This document shows positions 17,261-24,965 of a stretch of DNA of 35,716 bases, one piece after another. The notes beneath the pieces are model-generated. The model made no database searches. It was not told where the DNA came from and saw nothing but the letters and a program-made list of their open reading frames with translations. Every line of letters begins with the position of its first letter. Within the stretch, counting starts at the first letter, position 1. The DNA is from CAZKCI01 sp964551475 (GTDB lineage Bacteria > Auribacterota > Erginobacteria > Erginobacterales > CAZKCI01), in contig CAZKCI010000118.1 in NCBI GenBank assembly GCA_964551475.1, positions 1 to 35,716 on the forward strand, written 5' to 3'. The position numbers were made by a program, and so were the translations under genes.

Positions 17261-18424
17261 CTATGAGCCCAGAGGCTTGAGGTCGTCGAGCAAACGTTTC
17301 AGGGCGACAGCTCTGAGCCCGTCCCCCAGGGGGAACGTTTGTTCGCCGGCGTGGATTACGTCCAGCCGATCCAAAGCCAGATCCTTCAGGGCATGGCGCA
17401 TGGAAGGGGTGACGGTCGGAGAGGCTGTCCGCTTGATCTCAAATCCCAGCCGGCGGCGGCCGCGCACGATCATCAAGTCCAGCTCGGCGCCCGCGTGGGT
17501 GGCCCAGAAGAAGCTTTCGCCGTCGGCGGCGCCCAGATGGCGCACGACCTGATCCAGGACAAAACCTTCCCAGGACGCTCCGACCTTCGGATGCCCCAGG
17601 ATGTCGTCCTGGGTTCTCAGGTTCAGCAGCGCGTGCAGGATGCCGCTGTCGGCGATATATACCTTCGGAGCCCGCACCTGGCGCTTGGAGATATTCTCGT
17701 GCCAGGGGAGAAGCTGTTTGATGACGAGCGCCGAGGAGAGGCGGTCGAGATAGCCCCGGACGGTGGTATCGGCGACGCCGAAGGAGCGCGCGAACTCGGA
17801 GGCATTCCAGGTCTGACCGTGATAGTGCGCGAGCATGGTCCAGAAACGGCGCAGCGTGACGGAATTGACGCTGATCTCGAGCTGGGGCAGATCGCGTTCC
17901 AGGAAATTGCGGATGAACTCCCGCTTCCACTCATGGCTTTCAGCGTCGGTGCGGGCCAGGAAGGCCCGGGGAAAGCCGCCCCTTAGCCAGAGCCGGTCGC
18001 CGTTCTCCGTCCCGACCTCCTTCAGTGTGAAACCTCCGAGCTCATGATAGGCGATCCTCCCGGCCAGGCTTTCGGCTCCCTGGCGCAGCAGCTCCGGTTC
18101 GGCGCTTCCCAGCACCAGGAAGCGCGCCGGGCGGCGCGGTCGGTCCGACAATACCCTGAGAACGGCGAACAGGCCGGGCAGTCGCTGGACCTCGTCGATC
18201 ACCACCAGCCCGGACAGGGGCTTCAGGGCCAGCATCGGGTCGGCGAGGCGGCTCAGATCCTCCGGGTTCTCCAGATCGAAAAAGGTGGTGTTGCCGGACC
18301 ACCTTCCGGTGAGTGAGCGGGCCAATGTGGTTTTCCCGACCTGGCGAGCGCCGAAGATGCCGACGACCGGATGCCTTTTCAGGAGTCCGCGCAGCGTCGC
18401 CAGCTCTTTGGTGCGAGCGATCAT
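17261..18424 (-). CDS. AAA ATPase with DUF4143 domain (first copy)
   Basis: A 387-residue protein from ATG at 18424. Walker A GARQVGKTT lies at ~25-33 and Walker B GLVVIDEVQRLP at ~72-83. A DUF4143 winged-helix-type region covers ~165-300. The C-terminal ELDLMIVRGRRRLGFEIKR (~325-345) has the D...ExK pattern of restriction-endonuclease-like folds. This family is common next to mobile DNA and its role is unresolved. A promoter lies directly against the start codon and overlaps a 16-bp dyad, suggesting autoregulation. It is not a close copy of the second ATPase at 21268. Confidence 0.88.
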   Translation of the reverse strand: MIARTKELATLRGLLKRHPVVGIFGARQVGKTTLARSLTGRWSGNTTFFDLENPEDLSRLADPMLALKPLSGLVVIDEVQRLPGLFAVLRVLSDRPRRPARFLVLGSAEPELLRQGAESLAGRIAYHELGGFTLKEVGTENGDRLWLRGGFPRAFLARTDAESHEWKREFIRNFLERDLPQLEISVNSVTLRRFWTMLAHYHGQTWNASEFARSFGVADTTVRGYLDRLSSALVIKQLLPWHENISKRQVRAPKVYIADSGILHALLNLRTQDDILGHPKVGASWEGFVLDQVVRHLGAADGESFFWATHAGAELDLMIVRGRRRLGFEIKRTASPTVTPSMRHALKDLALDRLDVIHAGEQTFPLGDGLRAVALKRLLDDLKPLGS

Positions 18425-18431
18425 AGTGGAA

Positions 18432-18476
18432 AGCCTACCTTGAATATTCGGTCCCGTCAACCGATTCTTCAAGGTA
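18432..18476 (-). promoter_or_regulatory. Promoter/operator dyad of the first AAA ATPase
   Basis: A 16-bp inverted repeat (18436-18451 and 18461-18476, 14 of 16 matching, 9-nt loop) covers a possible -35 TTGACG (minus, 18460-18455). A weak -10 TAGGCT (18437-18432) lies 17 bp on. Transcription from it would begin at or next to the start codon at 18424. Confidence 0.45.
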
Positions 18477-18517
18477 TAGAGCGCCGGGGGAGAAGATTCC
18501 CCGCCGCATGACTGGCC

Positions 18518-18714
18518 GAGCAACGGGCTTATAAGTCCTTCCGACACGTTTTCATATCCCGTTGATATTTCCGCTGTTGTGCCGTATCCCATTCAATAGA
18601 CTGCATCCTCCCTACCATTCATTCGACTTCCCGAGATTCCCCTACATTCCCGAAATTTTGGTTACTATACGGTTACTGGAGAAAAAGAGCGGTTCCTCCC
18701 GGAACCGCTCTTTT
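18518..18714. repeat. att-like duplicated segment, copy 1 (with terminator)
   Basis: This segment matches 22844-23048 at roughly 80% by eye, with a few gaps. It starts with a tRNA-derived piece (GAGCAACGGGCTTATAA), then a C/T-rich stretch and direct repeats GGTTACT at 18660-18666 and 18671-18677 (11-bp period, as in integrase arm sites). It ends in a perfect 14-bp-arm hairpin with a T-run (18683-18714), which terminates the beta-helix gene on the minus strand. No integrase gene remains. Confidence 0.65.
18683..18714 (-). terminator. Intrinsic terminator of the beta-helix gene
   Basis: Perfect 14-bp arms (18683-18696 and 18701-18714), a 4-nt loop, and A/T runs on both sides, 21 bp past the stop of the minus-strand gene. 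It would act in either direction. Confidence 0.85.
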
Positions 18715-18735
18715 CCTTCCCCAACCAGACTGTTT

Positions 18736-20733
18736 TTACCGGGTAACCGGAATGTCTCCTGAACCTCCGAAATATACCCGGGTCACGTTCCGCACCGACC
18801 ACATCTTCGCCGAGTCACGGAAGCTGCCGATCTGGTCCCTCCCGGTGCCGTTGAAGTCCGCCGTCACCGGCGAATCCGTGCTGTTCCCCATGTACCAGCG
18901 GGTGATGTTACGGATCGACCACATCCCGGATGAGGCCCGGAAGGTCGCCCCATCGCACGTCCCATTCCCGTCGTAATCCCCCGGCATGGGCGCGTCGGCC
19001 GAAGACCCGAAGTAGAAGCGGGTCACGTTCCAGACCGACCAGAGGATGGTGGACGGGCGGAAGATCGCCGCCTCTTTCTTCCCGTCGCCGTTGAAGTCCC
19101 CCGGCGCGGGGCGGTCGGTGGAATTGCCGAAGTATATGCGGGTGGTGTTCCGGATCGACCACATGCCCGCCGAGGAACGGAAGATGCCGACTTCGGCGGT
19201 CCCGTTTCCGGAGTAATCCCCGGGGACCAGGGAATCGGCGCCGTTCCCCAGGTAGACCCTGGTCAGGTTCCGCACCGACCACATCCCCTGCGAGGGACGG
19301 AAGATCGCGATGTCCGATGTGCCGTCCCCGTTGTAGTCGGCCGCGATCGGAGCGTCCGCCACCCCCCCGAAATAGACCAGGGTCACGTTCCGGATCGCCC
19401 ACTTCCCCTCGGAGGGGCGGTAGATCCCGATGTCCGATGTCCCGTTGCCGTCGTAGTCGGCGGAATCCAGCCCCGCCGCGACCGAGGCGTAGTACTCGCT
19501 GCCGCCGATATCCGCAACCCCGGTGTTGGGATTGGGGCGGACCTTGCCCTCCAGGTCGTCCGACGGAGCGCCGGAGTTGTTGCCGGCGTCAATGGAAGGC
19601 GACCCGGCCGCCAGGCGGTAGTTAGAGGCGGACGCCAACGCCATGCTTCGCTCAGGGTTTGCCTTCCTCTTGCCGGAGCTATAACCCCGTTCCCATTCGA
19701 GTCTTTCGTTGATGTCTTTTTGGGCGATCAGCTCCATATCCTCGCGCACCACGGCGTTGATATCGGTCGCCGTCCCGGGAACAGCCCCTGGCGCGAAGGC
19801 CAGGGGACTGCAATACATTGGGTCCTGGGAAATGTCTCCCTCGCCGGGTTGAGCGCCGCCGTGGTAATTGACATCGTTTCCCCAGACGTTGTTTGACCGG
19901 ATGGTGACAAGCGCAGGGTTGACGCCATAGGTCTGGTTCGACCAGTCGAACAGATAGATGCCGTATCCCAGGACCGAAGCGTTCCTGGTGACATTGTTGT
20001 TCTGGATGACGACCGTCGGCGATTCGCCCGAACTGTATTTTTGAACCCATATCCCCTTGTCGTTGGAATCGATGGTGGAATTGATGCAGATCATGTTATT
20101 GGAAACGCTACATATGGCATCCGCGGCGGTGCCACGAGACGAAAGGATGAGGTTGTTCTCGATGCGAGTGGTGAATCCCGGGTTATCGCCGCAAAAAATC
20201 CCGTACTTGTTGTTTTCCAGAATATTATCGCGGATGACGGCTCCTTCGGCGGTGGATATCCCCATGTTGCCGCAGTTGGAGATGCGGCAATGGGCGATGA
20301 CGGGAGACGAGCTAAAACAAAATATTCCGCGCTCCGCGGCGTTCTGGATATAGAGGCCTTCGATGGTCACCGATTGCGCGCCCCAGAGGCCATTCTCGCC
20401 TTCGCTGGCATCGATGATCGTCTGGTAAGTGTCGATGGCCCTTTCCCAGCTCAGCGGGGAATAGCCGCCCAGGATGGACTCGTAATCGTCCATGTGCAGC
20501 TCGCATTCCACATAAGCTCCCTGGGCCACGAGGATTTCATAGGGATTTCCAGGGCTGCCCGAGACCGAATCTATGGCCTTCCCGATCGTCGCCCAGGGGT
20601 TGGATTTGCTGCCGACTCCGGTCAGATCGCTCCCAGTGGTCTGGCTCACATAGACCTGGGTAACCGCCAGCGCGTACGAACTCGCTGCCGCAACGATCGC
20701 TACGCCGATGATGCTCGCGACAATGTGTTTCAT
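18736..20733 (-). CDS. Secreted right-handed beta-helix protein with six-repeat C-terminal domain
   Basis: A 665-residue protein with a signal peptide (residues 1-23). TTGSDLTGVGSKSNPWATIGKAID (~34-57) is the DUF1565-type start of a parallel beta-helix. Residues ~100-310 carry PbH1-like coils (IEGLYIQNAAERGIFCF, CRISNCGNMGIST, NNVWGNDVNYHGG). Six calcium-motif repeats follow (DYDGNG, DYNGDG, DYSGNG, DFNGDG, DYDGNG, DFNGTG), ending GDIPVTR. Beta-helices of this kind usually bind or cleave polysaccharide; no catalytic residues are evident. A promoter, structured leader and attenuator precede it, and an intrinsic terminator follows. Confidence 0.82.
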   Translation of the reverse strand: MKHIVASIIGVAIVAAASSYALAVTQVYVSQTTGSDLTGVGSKSNPWATIGKAIDSVSGSPGNPYEILVAQGAYVECELHMDDYESILGGYSPLSWERAIDTYQTIIDASEGENGLWGAQSVTIEGLYIQNAAERGIFCFSSSPVIAHCRISNCGNMGISTAEGAVIRDNILENNKYGIFCGDNPGFTTRIENNLILSSRGTAADAICSVSNNMICINSTIDSNDKGIWVQKYSSGESPTVVIQNNNVTRNASVLGYGIYLFDWSNQTYGVNPALVTIRSNNVWGNDVNYHGGAQPGEGDISQDPMYCSPLAFAPGAVPGTATDINAVVREDMELIAQKDINERLEWERGYSSGKRKANPERSMALASASNYRLAAGSPSIDAGNNSGAPSDDLEGKVRPNPNTGVADIGGSEYYASVAAGLDSADYDGNGTSDIGIYRPSEGKWAIRNVTLVYFGGVADAPIAADYNGDGTSDIAIFRPSQGMWSVRNLTRVYLGNGADSLVPGDYSGNGTAEVGIFRSSAGMWSIRNTTRIYFGNSTDRPAPGDFNGDGKKEAAIFRPSTILWSVWNVTRFYFGSSADAPMPGDYDGNGTCDGATFRASSGMWSIRNITRWYMGNSTDSPVTADFNGTGRDQIGSFRDSAKMWSVRNVTRVYFGGSGDIPVTR

Positions 20734-20777
20734 GATCAGGGACCTCCTTGGTGCGCTATTGGTATTCGACCGGTCGG

Positions 20778-20921
20778 AAAAACAACCCGGCCGGATATAG
20801 TCATCCGAGCCGGGTTAAAAGTGCTGAACCTTGTTTCCCCAGTCTGATCTCAAAACGACTTCCGCCGGGGTTAGGGTAAACCGTTAACTGCGATTATCTC
20901 CCCCTTGGTATTGGGAGTCAA
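20778..20921 (-). promoter_or_regulatory. Promoter plus structured leader with attenuator, copy A
   Basis: On the minus strand, -35 TTGACT (20921-20916) and -10 GATAAT (20898-20893) are 17 bp apart, an excellent sigma-70-type promoter. The leader contains CCCCGGCGG, AGTCGTTTTGAGATCAGACT and GGGGAAAC (20876-20831). CCCC/GGGG and AGTC/GACT can pair. An intrinsic terminator follows (arms AACCCGGC/GCCGGGTT, inner CGGAT/ATCCG, 20816-20784, then GTTTTT). The upstream AACCCCGGC resembles the terminator's left arm, so mutually exclusive pairing is possible. The beta-helix gene begins 45 bp downstream. Confidence 0.65.
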
Positions 20922-21093
20922 GACATCTCGAAAAATCTATTGTCAAGCAATTATGCCAGCCTTTCTTATAACCGACGATCTCCTCCCGGCTAGACTTCCG
21001 ACACCCCCGATTTCTTCGTTTTCGCGTAAGAAAACGCCCCCGAGAACCATCCTTATCTATGGGTGGGACAACCCGCAACCAGGGGGTGACGAC

Positions 21094-21255
21094 ATGATGC
21101 CGGTAGAGACCAGGGAAAGACCGTTTGAACTGGAGGCTTGGGGGTTCTGGGAAAGGGTGAGGAAACTGACGGAGAAGGGGCGGGAGGCGACAGGAGGACC
21201 GATGGGGAAAGCCGGGGGGATCTTCGATCTCCTGGATGCAGTCTGCAATGCCTAA
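21094..21255 (+). CDS. Small hypothetical protein
   Basis: A 53-residue frame on the plus strand between two minus-strand genes. It has a plausible ribosome-binding site (GGGGGTGACGAC before the ATG) and protein-like composition (PFELEAWGFWERVRKLTEKG). No family is recognised. The rest of the 20.9-21.3 kb interval holds the leader element and a small CGTTTTC/GAAAACG hairpin near 21017-21036. It may be spurious. Confidence 0.35.
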   Translation: MMPVETRERPFELEAWGFWERVRKLTEKGREATGGPMGKAGGIFDLLDAVCNA

Positions 21256-21267
21256 AGTGACGGATGC

Positions 21268-22563
21268 TCAATTTGATAGAAGCCATTTCCAAACCGGAAC
21301 GATCTCAATATCACGACCAAGAAGAGTGCGGCTGCCTGACTGGCTATAGGTGAGGATCGTCCCTTTCTTGATGTGGAATGCTTTCATGGCTTCCTGCAGG
21401 CCCGAGAATTCTCGGTTCTCGGTGCGATCGTTCAGTTCCCAGCACACTTGTATCGCTTCGGAAGGCTTGCCGTCCGCGAGGACGATAAAATCGCACTCTT
21501 TGCGCCCCTGGTGATAGAAAGCCTCCCGCTGTTGACGGTAAAGTTCCACCGCCGCCACGTTCTCCAGTATTTTCCCCCGGTTCTCGCTAAACTGCGTGGC
21601 CAGAGAAACAAATCCCGGATCAAGCAAATATATTTTCTTGGGATTCATGATGCGTTTCCGCGGGGAATAGGAATATTTCTCATGGACGATGAGAAAGAAC
21701 GCCTCTTCTAAATAGCGGAGATACGCCGCGATCGTCCGTTTGCTGCCGGGCAACCCCTGCTGTTTCCAATGCTTGCCGAAAGCGGAGACGGAAAATTGTT
21801 CGGCGGAGGTATTGACGCAATACCGCATGAGGGCTTCGAGCAGAGGCCGGGCTTTAACGGAGTGTCTTTCCATAATGTCACGGTAGAAGACGGTCTGATA
21901 ATAATTCTGTAGCAACTTCCGTTTCTCCGTGACATCACTTTTTTGCAGTATTTCCGGGAAACCGCCGTTCCGGGCATAATCGTCAAATGCCTTGATGATC
22001 TGTCCCCGCTTCGCAGTGTGGAATGTCCGGGAGGTATAACGGATGTGCCGGAAATGGCAGACCTCCCGGAAGGAGAAGGGGAGTATCGGCAAGTCGCGGT
22101 AGCGTCCGCGCAGTTCGGTTGAGACCTCCCTGCCGAGCAACTGGGAATTGCTGCCGGAAACAACGATTTTGTAACGCCGCTGATTATGCAGGGTGCGCAA
22201 AACTCTACTCCAGGAGGGGAGATGCTGAATTTCATCAAAAAAGAGGAACCGGGGCGGTTTTCCCGCCAGCTGGTTAAAGGCGACGAACAGAAGGTCGATA
22301 TCGACCGGCTTCATATCCGCCAGCCGGTAGTCTTCAAAATCCATGAACAGGATATCGTCCCGGGCGCAGACGGATCTGGTGATCAGATCCTCCAACAGCT
22401 GGAACATAAAATAGGTTTTGCCGGCCCGGCGGGGTCCCACGATCGCCAAGATCTCGGAAAGCTTTTCCAGGGCCGGCGGCGGCGTCTCGCGAGGGATCAG
22501 ATCGGGCGGGCGCCATTCTTCCAGCCATTCAGCGACGATTCGTCTGGCGGCCTCAAGATCCAT
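21268..22563 (-). CDS. AAA ATPase with DUF4143 domain (second copy)
   Basis: A 431-residue protein from ATG at 22563, chosen because the promoter lies just upstream. Walker A GPRRAGKT is at ~43-50 and Walker B RFLFFDEIQHLPSW at ~103-116, with a sensor-type SGSNSQLL at ~132. A DUF4143 region follows at ~180-330 (SVSAFGKHWKQQGLPGSKRTIAAYLRYLEEAFF). The C-terminal KECDFIVLADGKPSEAIQVCWEL again shows the D...ExQ/K nuclease-like signature. Function is unresolved for this family. Confidence 0.88.
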   Translation of the reverse strand: MDLEAARRIVAEWLEEWRPPDLIPRETPPPALEKLSEILAIVGPRRAGKTYFMFQLLEDLITRSVCARDDILFMDFEDYRLADMKPVDIDLLFVAFNQLAGKPPRFLFFDEIQHLPSWSRVLRTLHNQRRYKIVVSGSNSQLLGREVSTELRGRYRDLPILPFSFREVCHFRHIRYTSRTFHTAKRGQIIKAFDDYARNGGFPEILQKSDVTEKRKLLQNYYQTVFYRDIMERHSVKARPLLEALMRYCVNTSAEQFSVSAFGKHWKQQGLPGSKRTIAAYLRYLEEAFFLIVHEKYSYSPRKRIMNPKKIYLLDPGFVSLATQFSENRGKILENVAAVELYRQQREAFYHQGRKECDFIVLADGKPSEAIQVCWELNDRTENREFSGLQEAMKAFHIKKGTILTYSQSGSRTLLGRDIEIVPVWKWLLSN

Positions 22564-22571
22564 GATGTCAG

Positions 22572-22616
22572 ATTGTATACTTGAGTAAACGATTGTCAAA
22601 GAAATTGTTTACTTAA
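22572..22616 (-). promoter_or_regulatory. Promoter/operator dyad of the second AAA ATPase
   Basis: On the minus strand, -35 TTGACA (22599-22594) and -10 TACAAT (22577-22572) have a 16-bp spacer, which places the start of transcription at or beside the ATG at 22563. A dyad with 10-bp arms (TTGAGTAAAC 22581-22590 and GTTTACTTAA 22607-22616, one mismatch) brackets the -35, as an autorepressor site would. Confidence 0.65.
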
Positions 22617-22822
22617 CGTGGTAACCGCGGGACTCTCGTCTCCACCCTCCGGCGCGACCTGGGAATGCCCAAGCGACGAACCGCTTGCTCTTGATTTAGA
22701 AAAGTGTAGAATCAGCCCCGATGTCGCTTGCAGCGCCATCGGGACGGGTGAATCCCATCAAACTTACGTTCGCGGAGACCTGCCCCGTTCTACGGGGTCC
22801 GTAACTTTGTGGGCTTCATCCC

Positions 22823-22860
22823 GGGGGCGTAGCTCAGTTGGTAGAGCAACGGGCTTTTAA
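22823..22860 (+). pseudogene. tRNA-Lys(UUU) 5' half
   Basis: The acceptor strand GGGGGCG, D-arm GCTCAGTTGGTAGAGC, anticodon stem ACGGG and loop CTTTTAA (anticodon TTT at 22856-22858) are all in place. The sequence then switches to att-like DNA with no 3' half. This is the expected scar of integration or recombination at a crossover in the anticodon loop. A more degraded copy of the same junction lies at 18518-18533. Confidence 0.85.
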
Positions 22861-23048
22861 GTCCTTTCGACACGTTTACATATCCCATTGATATTTCGGC
22901 TGTTGCGTCGTATCACATTCCGTTTCAGCAAGTTAGATCCTCCCCACTATTCATTCCACTTCCCGTCATTTCCCCGTATTCCCGAAATTTTGGTTACTAT
23001 ACGGTTACTTGAACAAAGGGTAGCTCCTCCTGGCAGGAATTGCCCTTT
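22844..23048. repeat. att-like duplicated segment, copy 2 (with terminator-like hairpin)
   Basis: Same architecture as 18518-18714: tRNA-derived start, C/T-rich stretch, GGTTACT direct repeats at 22992-22998 and 23003-23009, and a hairpin at 23015-23048 whose arms are partly changed but still pair. Here the tRNA half is intact on its left. No gene is seen from 23049 to 23770 apart from weak frames. Confidence 0.65.
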
Positions 23049-23602
23049 TCCCATCCAGGTTGGTTTTAGCGAGCCTTCCGGGTTACCTTCCAGTTTCTAG
23101 CCAATTAAGCCCGCATTTCTTGCAATGGAGACTCATAGTACGGTTTACCTAGATATCGGCAACCCAGCCGAAGTTGACCAAAATCACCCCCATTGTCCTC
23201 CACTTGCTCAAGAGATCGAGCGAAAGCGAAGATAACTTTCTCTCCCCGTCGAAGGCGGCCGCTCGCGGATAGTTTAGATAACTACCTAAGATCCCATGGC
23301 CGAGATCCTTGACCTTCCACATCCTCCGCTCCAGAGAGGGAAAATCCCGTTTCCCAGATCCCTGCTCCTTTTTACTCACCATCACCATTAGCGTCGTCAC
23401 CGACGTTGAAGCAGGAATCAGCGGGATATTGGATCATCCACCTCTCTAACGTGAGGCGGGGAAATGCGGTTTCGGATCTCCACTCGTCTTCGCCCTAGTC
23501 CGTCTGAATCGACAAGTCATCCTCTTGGTTTCGACCCACAGCAAATCTATTAAATCAGACTACCCATAATGCATGTTTATGGGATATATTTGAGGTTGAG
23601 AT

Positions 23603-23684
23603 GGGTGTAGAATTCGGGCCAGGTTGGTGGTTGACCGCCGTACGGCAAGGGGTGTAGAATTCGGGCCAGGTTGGTGGTTGACCG
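23603..23684. repeat. Direct repeat, two 35-bp identical units
   Basis: Units 23603-23637 and 23650-23684 are identical (GGGTGTAGAATTCGGGCCAG...), 47 bp apart start to start. Multiple short repeats with TGTAGAAT...GGGCCA...GTTGACC resemble the multiple terminal repeats of IS21-type insertion sequences, but no transposase remains. Confidence 0.6.
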
Positions 23685-23771
23685 GCGCTGGAATACAAGG
23701 GGAAGAATAGGCGAATTCATTAAGGTGGAAGTTTCTAGGAGCTATTGCAGTCGACCGAATTGGAGGAGAAT

Positions 23772-24017
23772 ATGGATTTTGATGTTGAAACCTTTGTTTC
23801 TAGTGGATCACCTCTTGTTGGGAAAAATTGTGGTTGGGTTAGGGGCAATATCGGAGGGTTGCACATTATCCATGTTCATGCAGGAATTGGGGAGGTTTTA
23901 GAAAGAAAGAATCCCCCCGATACCTGCGAGCTCCAAGCTGGCGATTATATCCATGTCAAGGGAACACAAGAGGCTACAAGCAAGCTTGTAGACCTTTCTG
24001 TCCCTTCCTCTAGGTAG
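23772..24017 (+). CDS. Stand-alone TrkA-C (RCK_C) domain protein
   Basis: An 81-residue protein. ATG at 23772 is chosen because GGAGGAG precedes it at ideal spacing. The whole product is one RCK_C-type domain: ETFVSSGSPLVGKNCGWV, then LHIIHVHAGIGEVLERKNPPDTCELQAGDYIHVKGT. RCK_C domains sense small ligands and normally regulate K+ channels or anion transporters, so a free-standing copy is either a truncated remnant or a small sensor. It lies in an AT-rich patch with the glycosyltransferase-like gene, probably acquired horizontally. Confidence 0.6.
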   Translation: MDFDVETFVSSGSPLVGKNCGWVRGNIGGLHIIHVHAGIGEVLERKNPPDTCELQAGDYIHVKGTQEATSKLVDLSVPSSR

Positions 24018-24062
24018 TTTTAAATATTTTCACCTTCCCTGCCACTCCGGGAGTATCCTTCT

Positions 24063-24920
24063 ATGAAACTGGCTTTAGTTTTTACTATGTTTAGAAAAGA
24101 TGAAGCCGGTATGCCTAAAGCTTATAAAGATTGGCTCTATAGCAAAGCCATTCAGGAGCAATTAAGCAAACTGGGTGTCACAGAACTCGTACTTCGTTTC
24201 GCTAGTCCCAAAGATGTCATAGACGGCGAGGGATATACAGTTCAATATAAAATAATATGCCCGAAAGCCACTGCGGTAAGGCTTCAATTAGCTTCACTTG
24301 TTGATAAAAAATGCGATTATGTAATTTTCAGTGATGGAGATGGTCAAATTCCAATGCTTGCTATCATTGAAGCCTTAAACATTCTTTCCGGAACGACGCA
24401 TGAAGCAGTAATAAGCTGTAGGCCGAGAACAAAGGGAATACCTAGACTTCGAGAACAGATAGAAAGATTTGAGCTATTTATTCTAGAAGAAATATTTAGA
24501 ATTCATCTCCCCGATGGTCAGTGCGGGTTTTGGGGCATCACGGGAGATATTCTTTCTCGGATTAACATTACTTCCCGAGGCTTTGAATTAGAAATTGATT
24601 TCCTATCCGAAATTCTAAAGAATTCGTTTAATTTTTGCTTTATTGAGGTAGATGTAAACAGAAGCGCTGTTTCATCTTTTCGAGAAGAGGATCACAGATT
24701 AAAGCTTGTTTTTATATTGGATAAATTCCAGCTTGATGGATGGGATGTTAGCAAATTTATAGCTAAATACGAAAGAATGGAAAATGTTGAACTTCCCAAA
24801 GAATACAAATATATGATTGGGAAATTAGAGCATAGAATAAGCAAAAGAAAGAAAGTTGTTTGCTATGGCAAGAAGTGTGGAGCTTGCGAGAAGATAGAAA
24901 AGTTGGAAAAGAAGATATGA
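24063..24920 (+). CDS. Family-2-like glycosyltransferase
   Basis: A 285-residue protein. The GT-A pattern appears as KATAVRLQLASLVDKKCDYVIFSDGDGQIPM (the acidic DGDGQ at residues ~91-95 corresponds to the DxDGQ of dolichyl-phosphate-mannose-synthase-like GT2 enzymes). A later GFWGITGDILSRINI and FELEIDFLSEIL match the acceptor-side motif of that group. It is AT-rich, unlike the GC-rich chromosome, which suggests transfer. The C-terminus is lysine/cysteine-rich (KKVVCYGKKCGACEK). It may modify a glycolipid or surface glycan; donor unknown. Confidence 0.6.
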   Translation: MKLALVFTMFRKDEAGMPKAYKDWLYSKAIQEQLSKLGVTELVLRFASPKDVIDGEGYTVQYKIICPKATAVRLQLASLVDKKCDYVIFSDGDGQIPMLAIIEALNILSGTTHEAVISCRPRTKGIPRLREQIERFELFILEEIFRIHLPDGQCGFWGITGDILSRINITSRGFELEIDFLSEILKNSFNFCFIEVDVNRSAVSSFREEDHRLKLVFILDKFQLDGWDVSKFIAKYERMENVELPKEYKYMIGKLEHRISKRKKVVCYGKKCGACEKIEKLEKKI

Positions 24921-24941
24921 GCAGTGAGATTATAAAGTACT

Positions 24942-24965
24942 TAGTATAGGCGAATCGCCTTTTCC
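24942..24965 (+). terminator. Possible short terminator after the glycosyltransferase
   Basis: AGGCG/CGCCT forms a 5-bp stem with a 3-nt loop followed by TTTT, 22 bp past the stop codon. It is weak. Confidence 0.35.

Noticed and set aside
22618..22860. An 80-codon frame overlapping the tRNA fragment
   Set aside because: It runs through the tRNA sequence and lacks a ribosome-binding site.
23149..23400. An 83-codon minus-strand frame in the scarred zone
   Set aside because: Some segments look protein-like, but there is no recognisable family and no good start; possibly a remnant, not supported as a gene.
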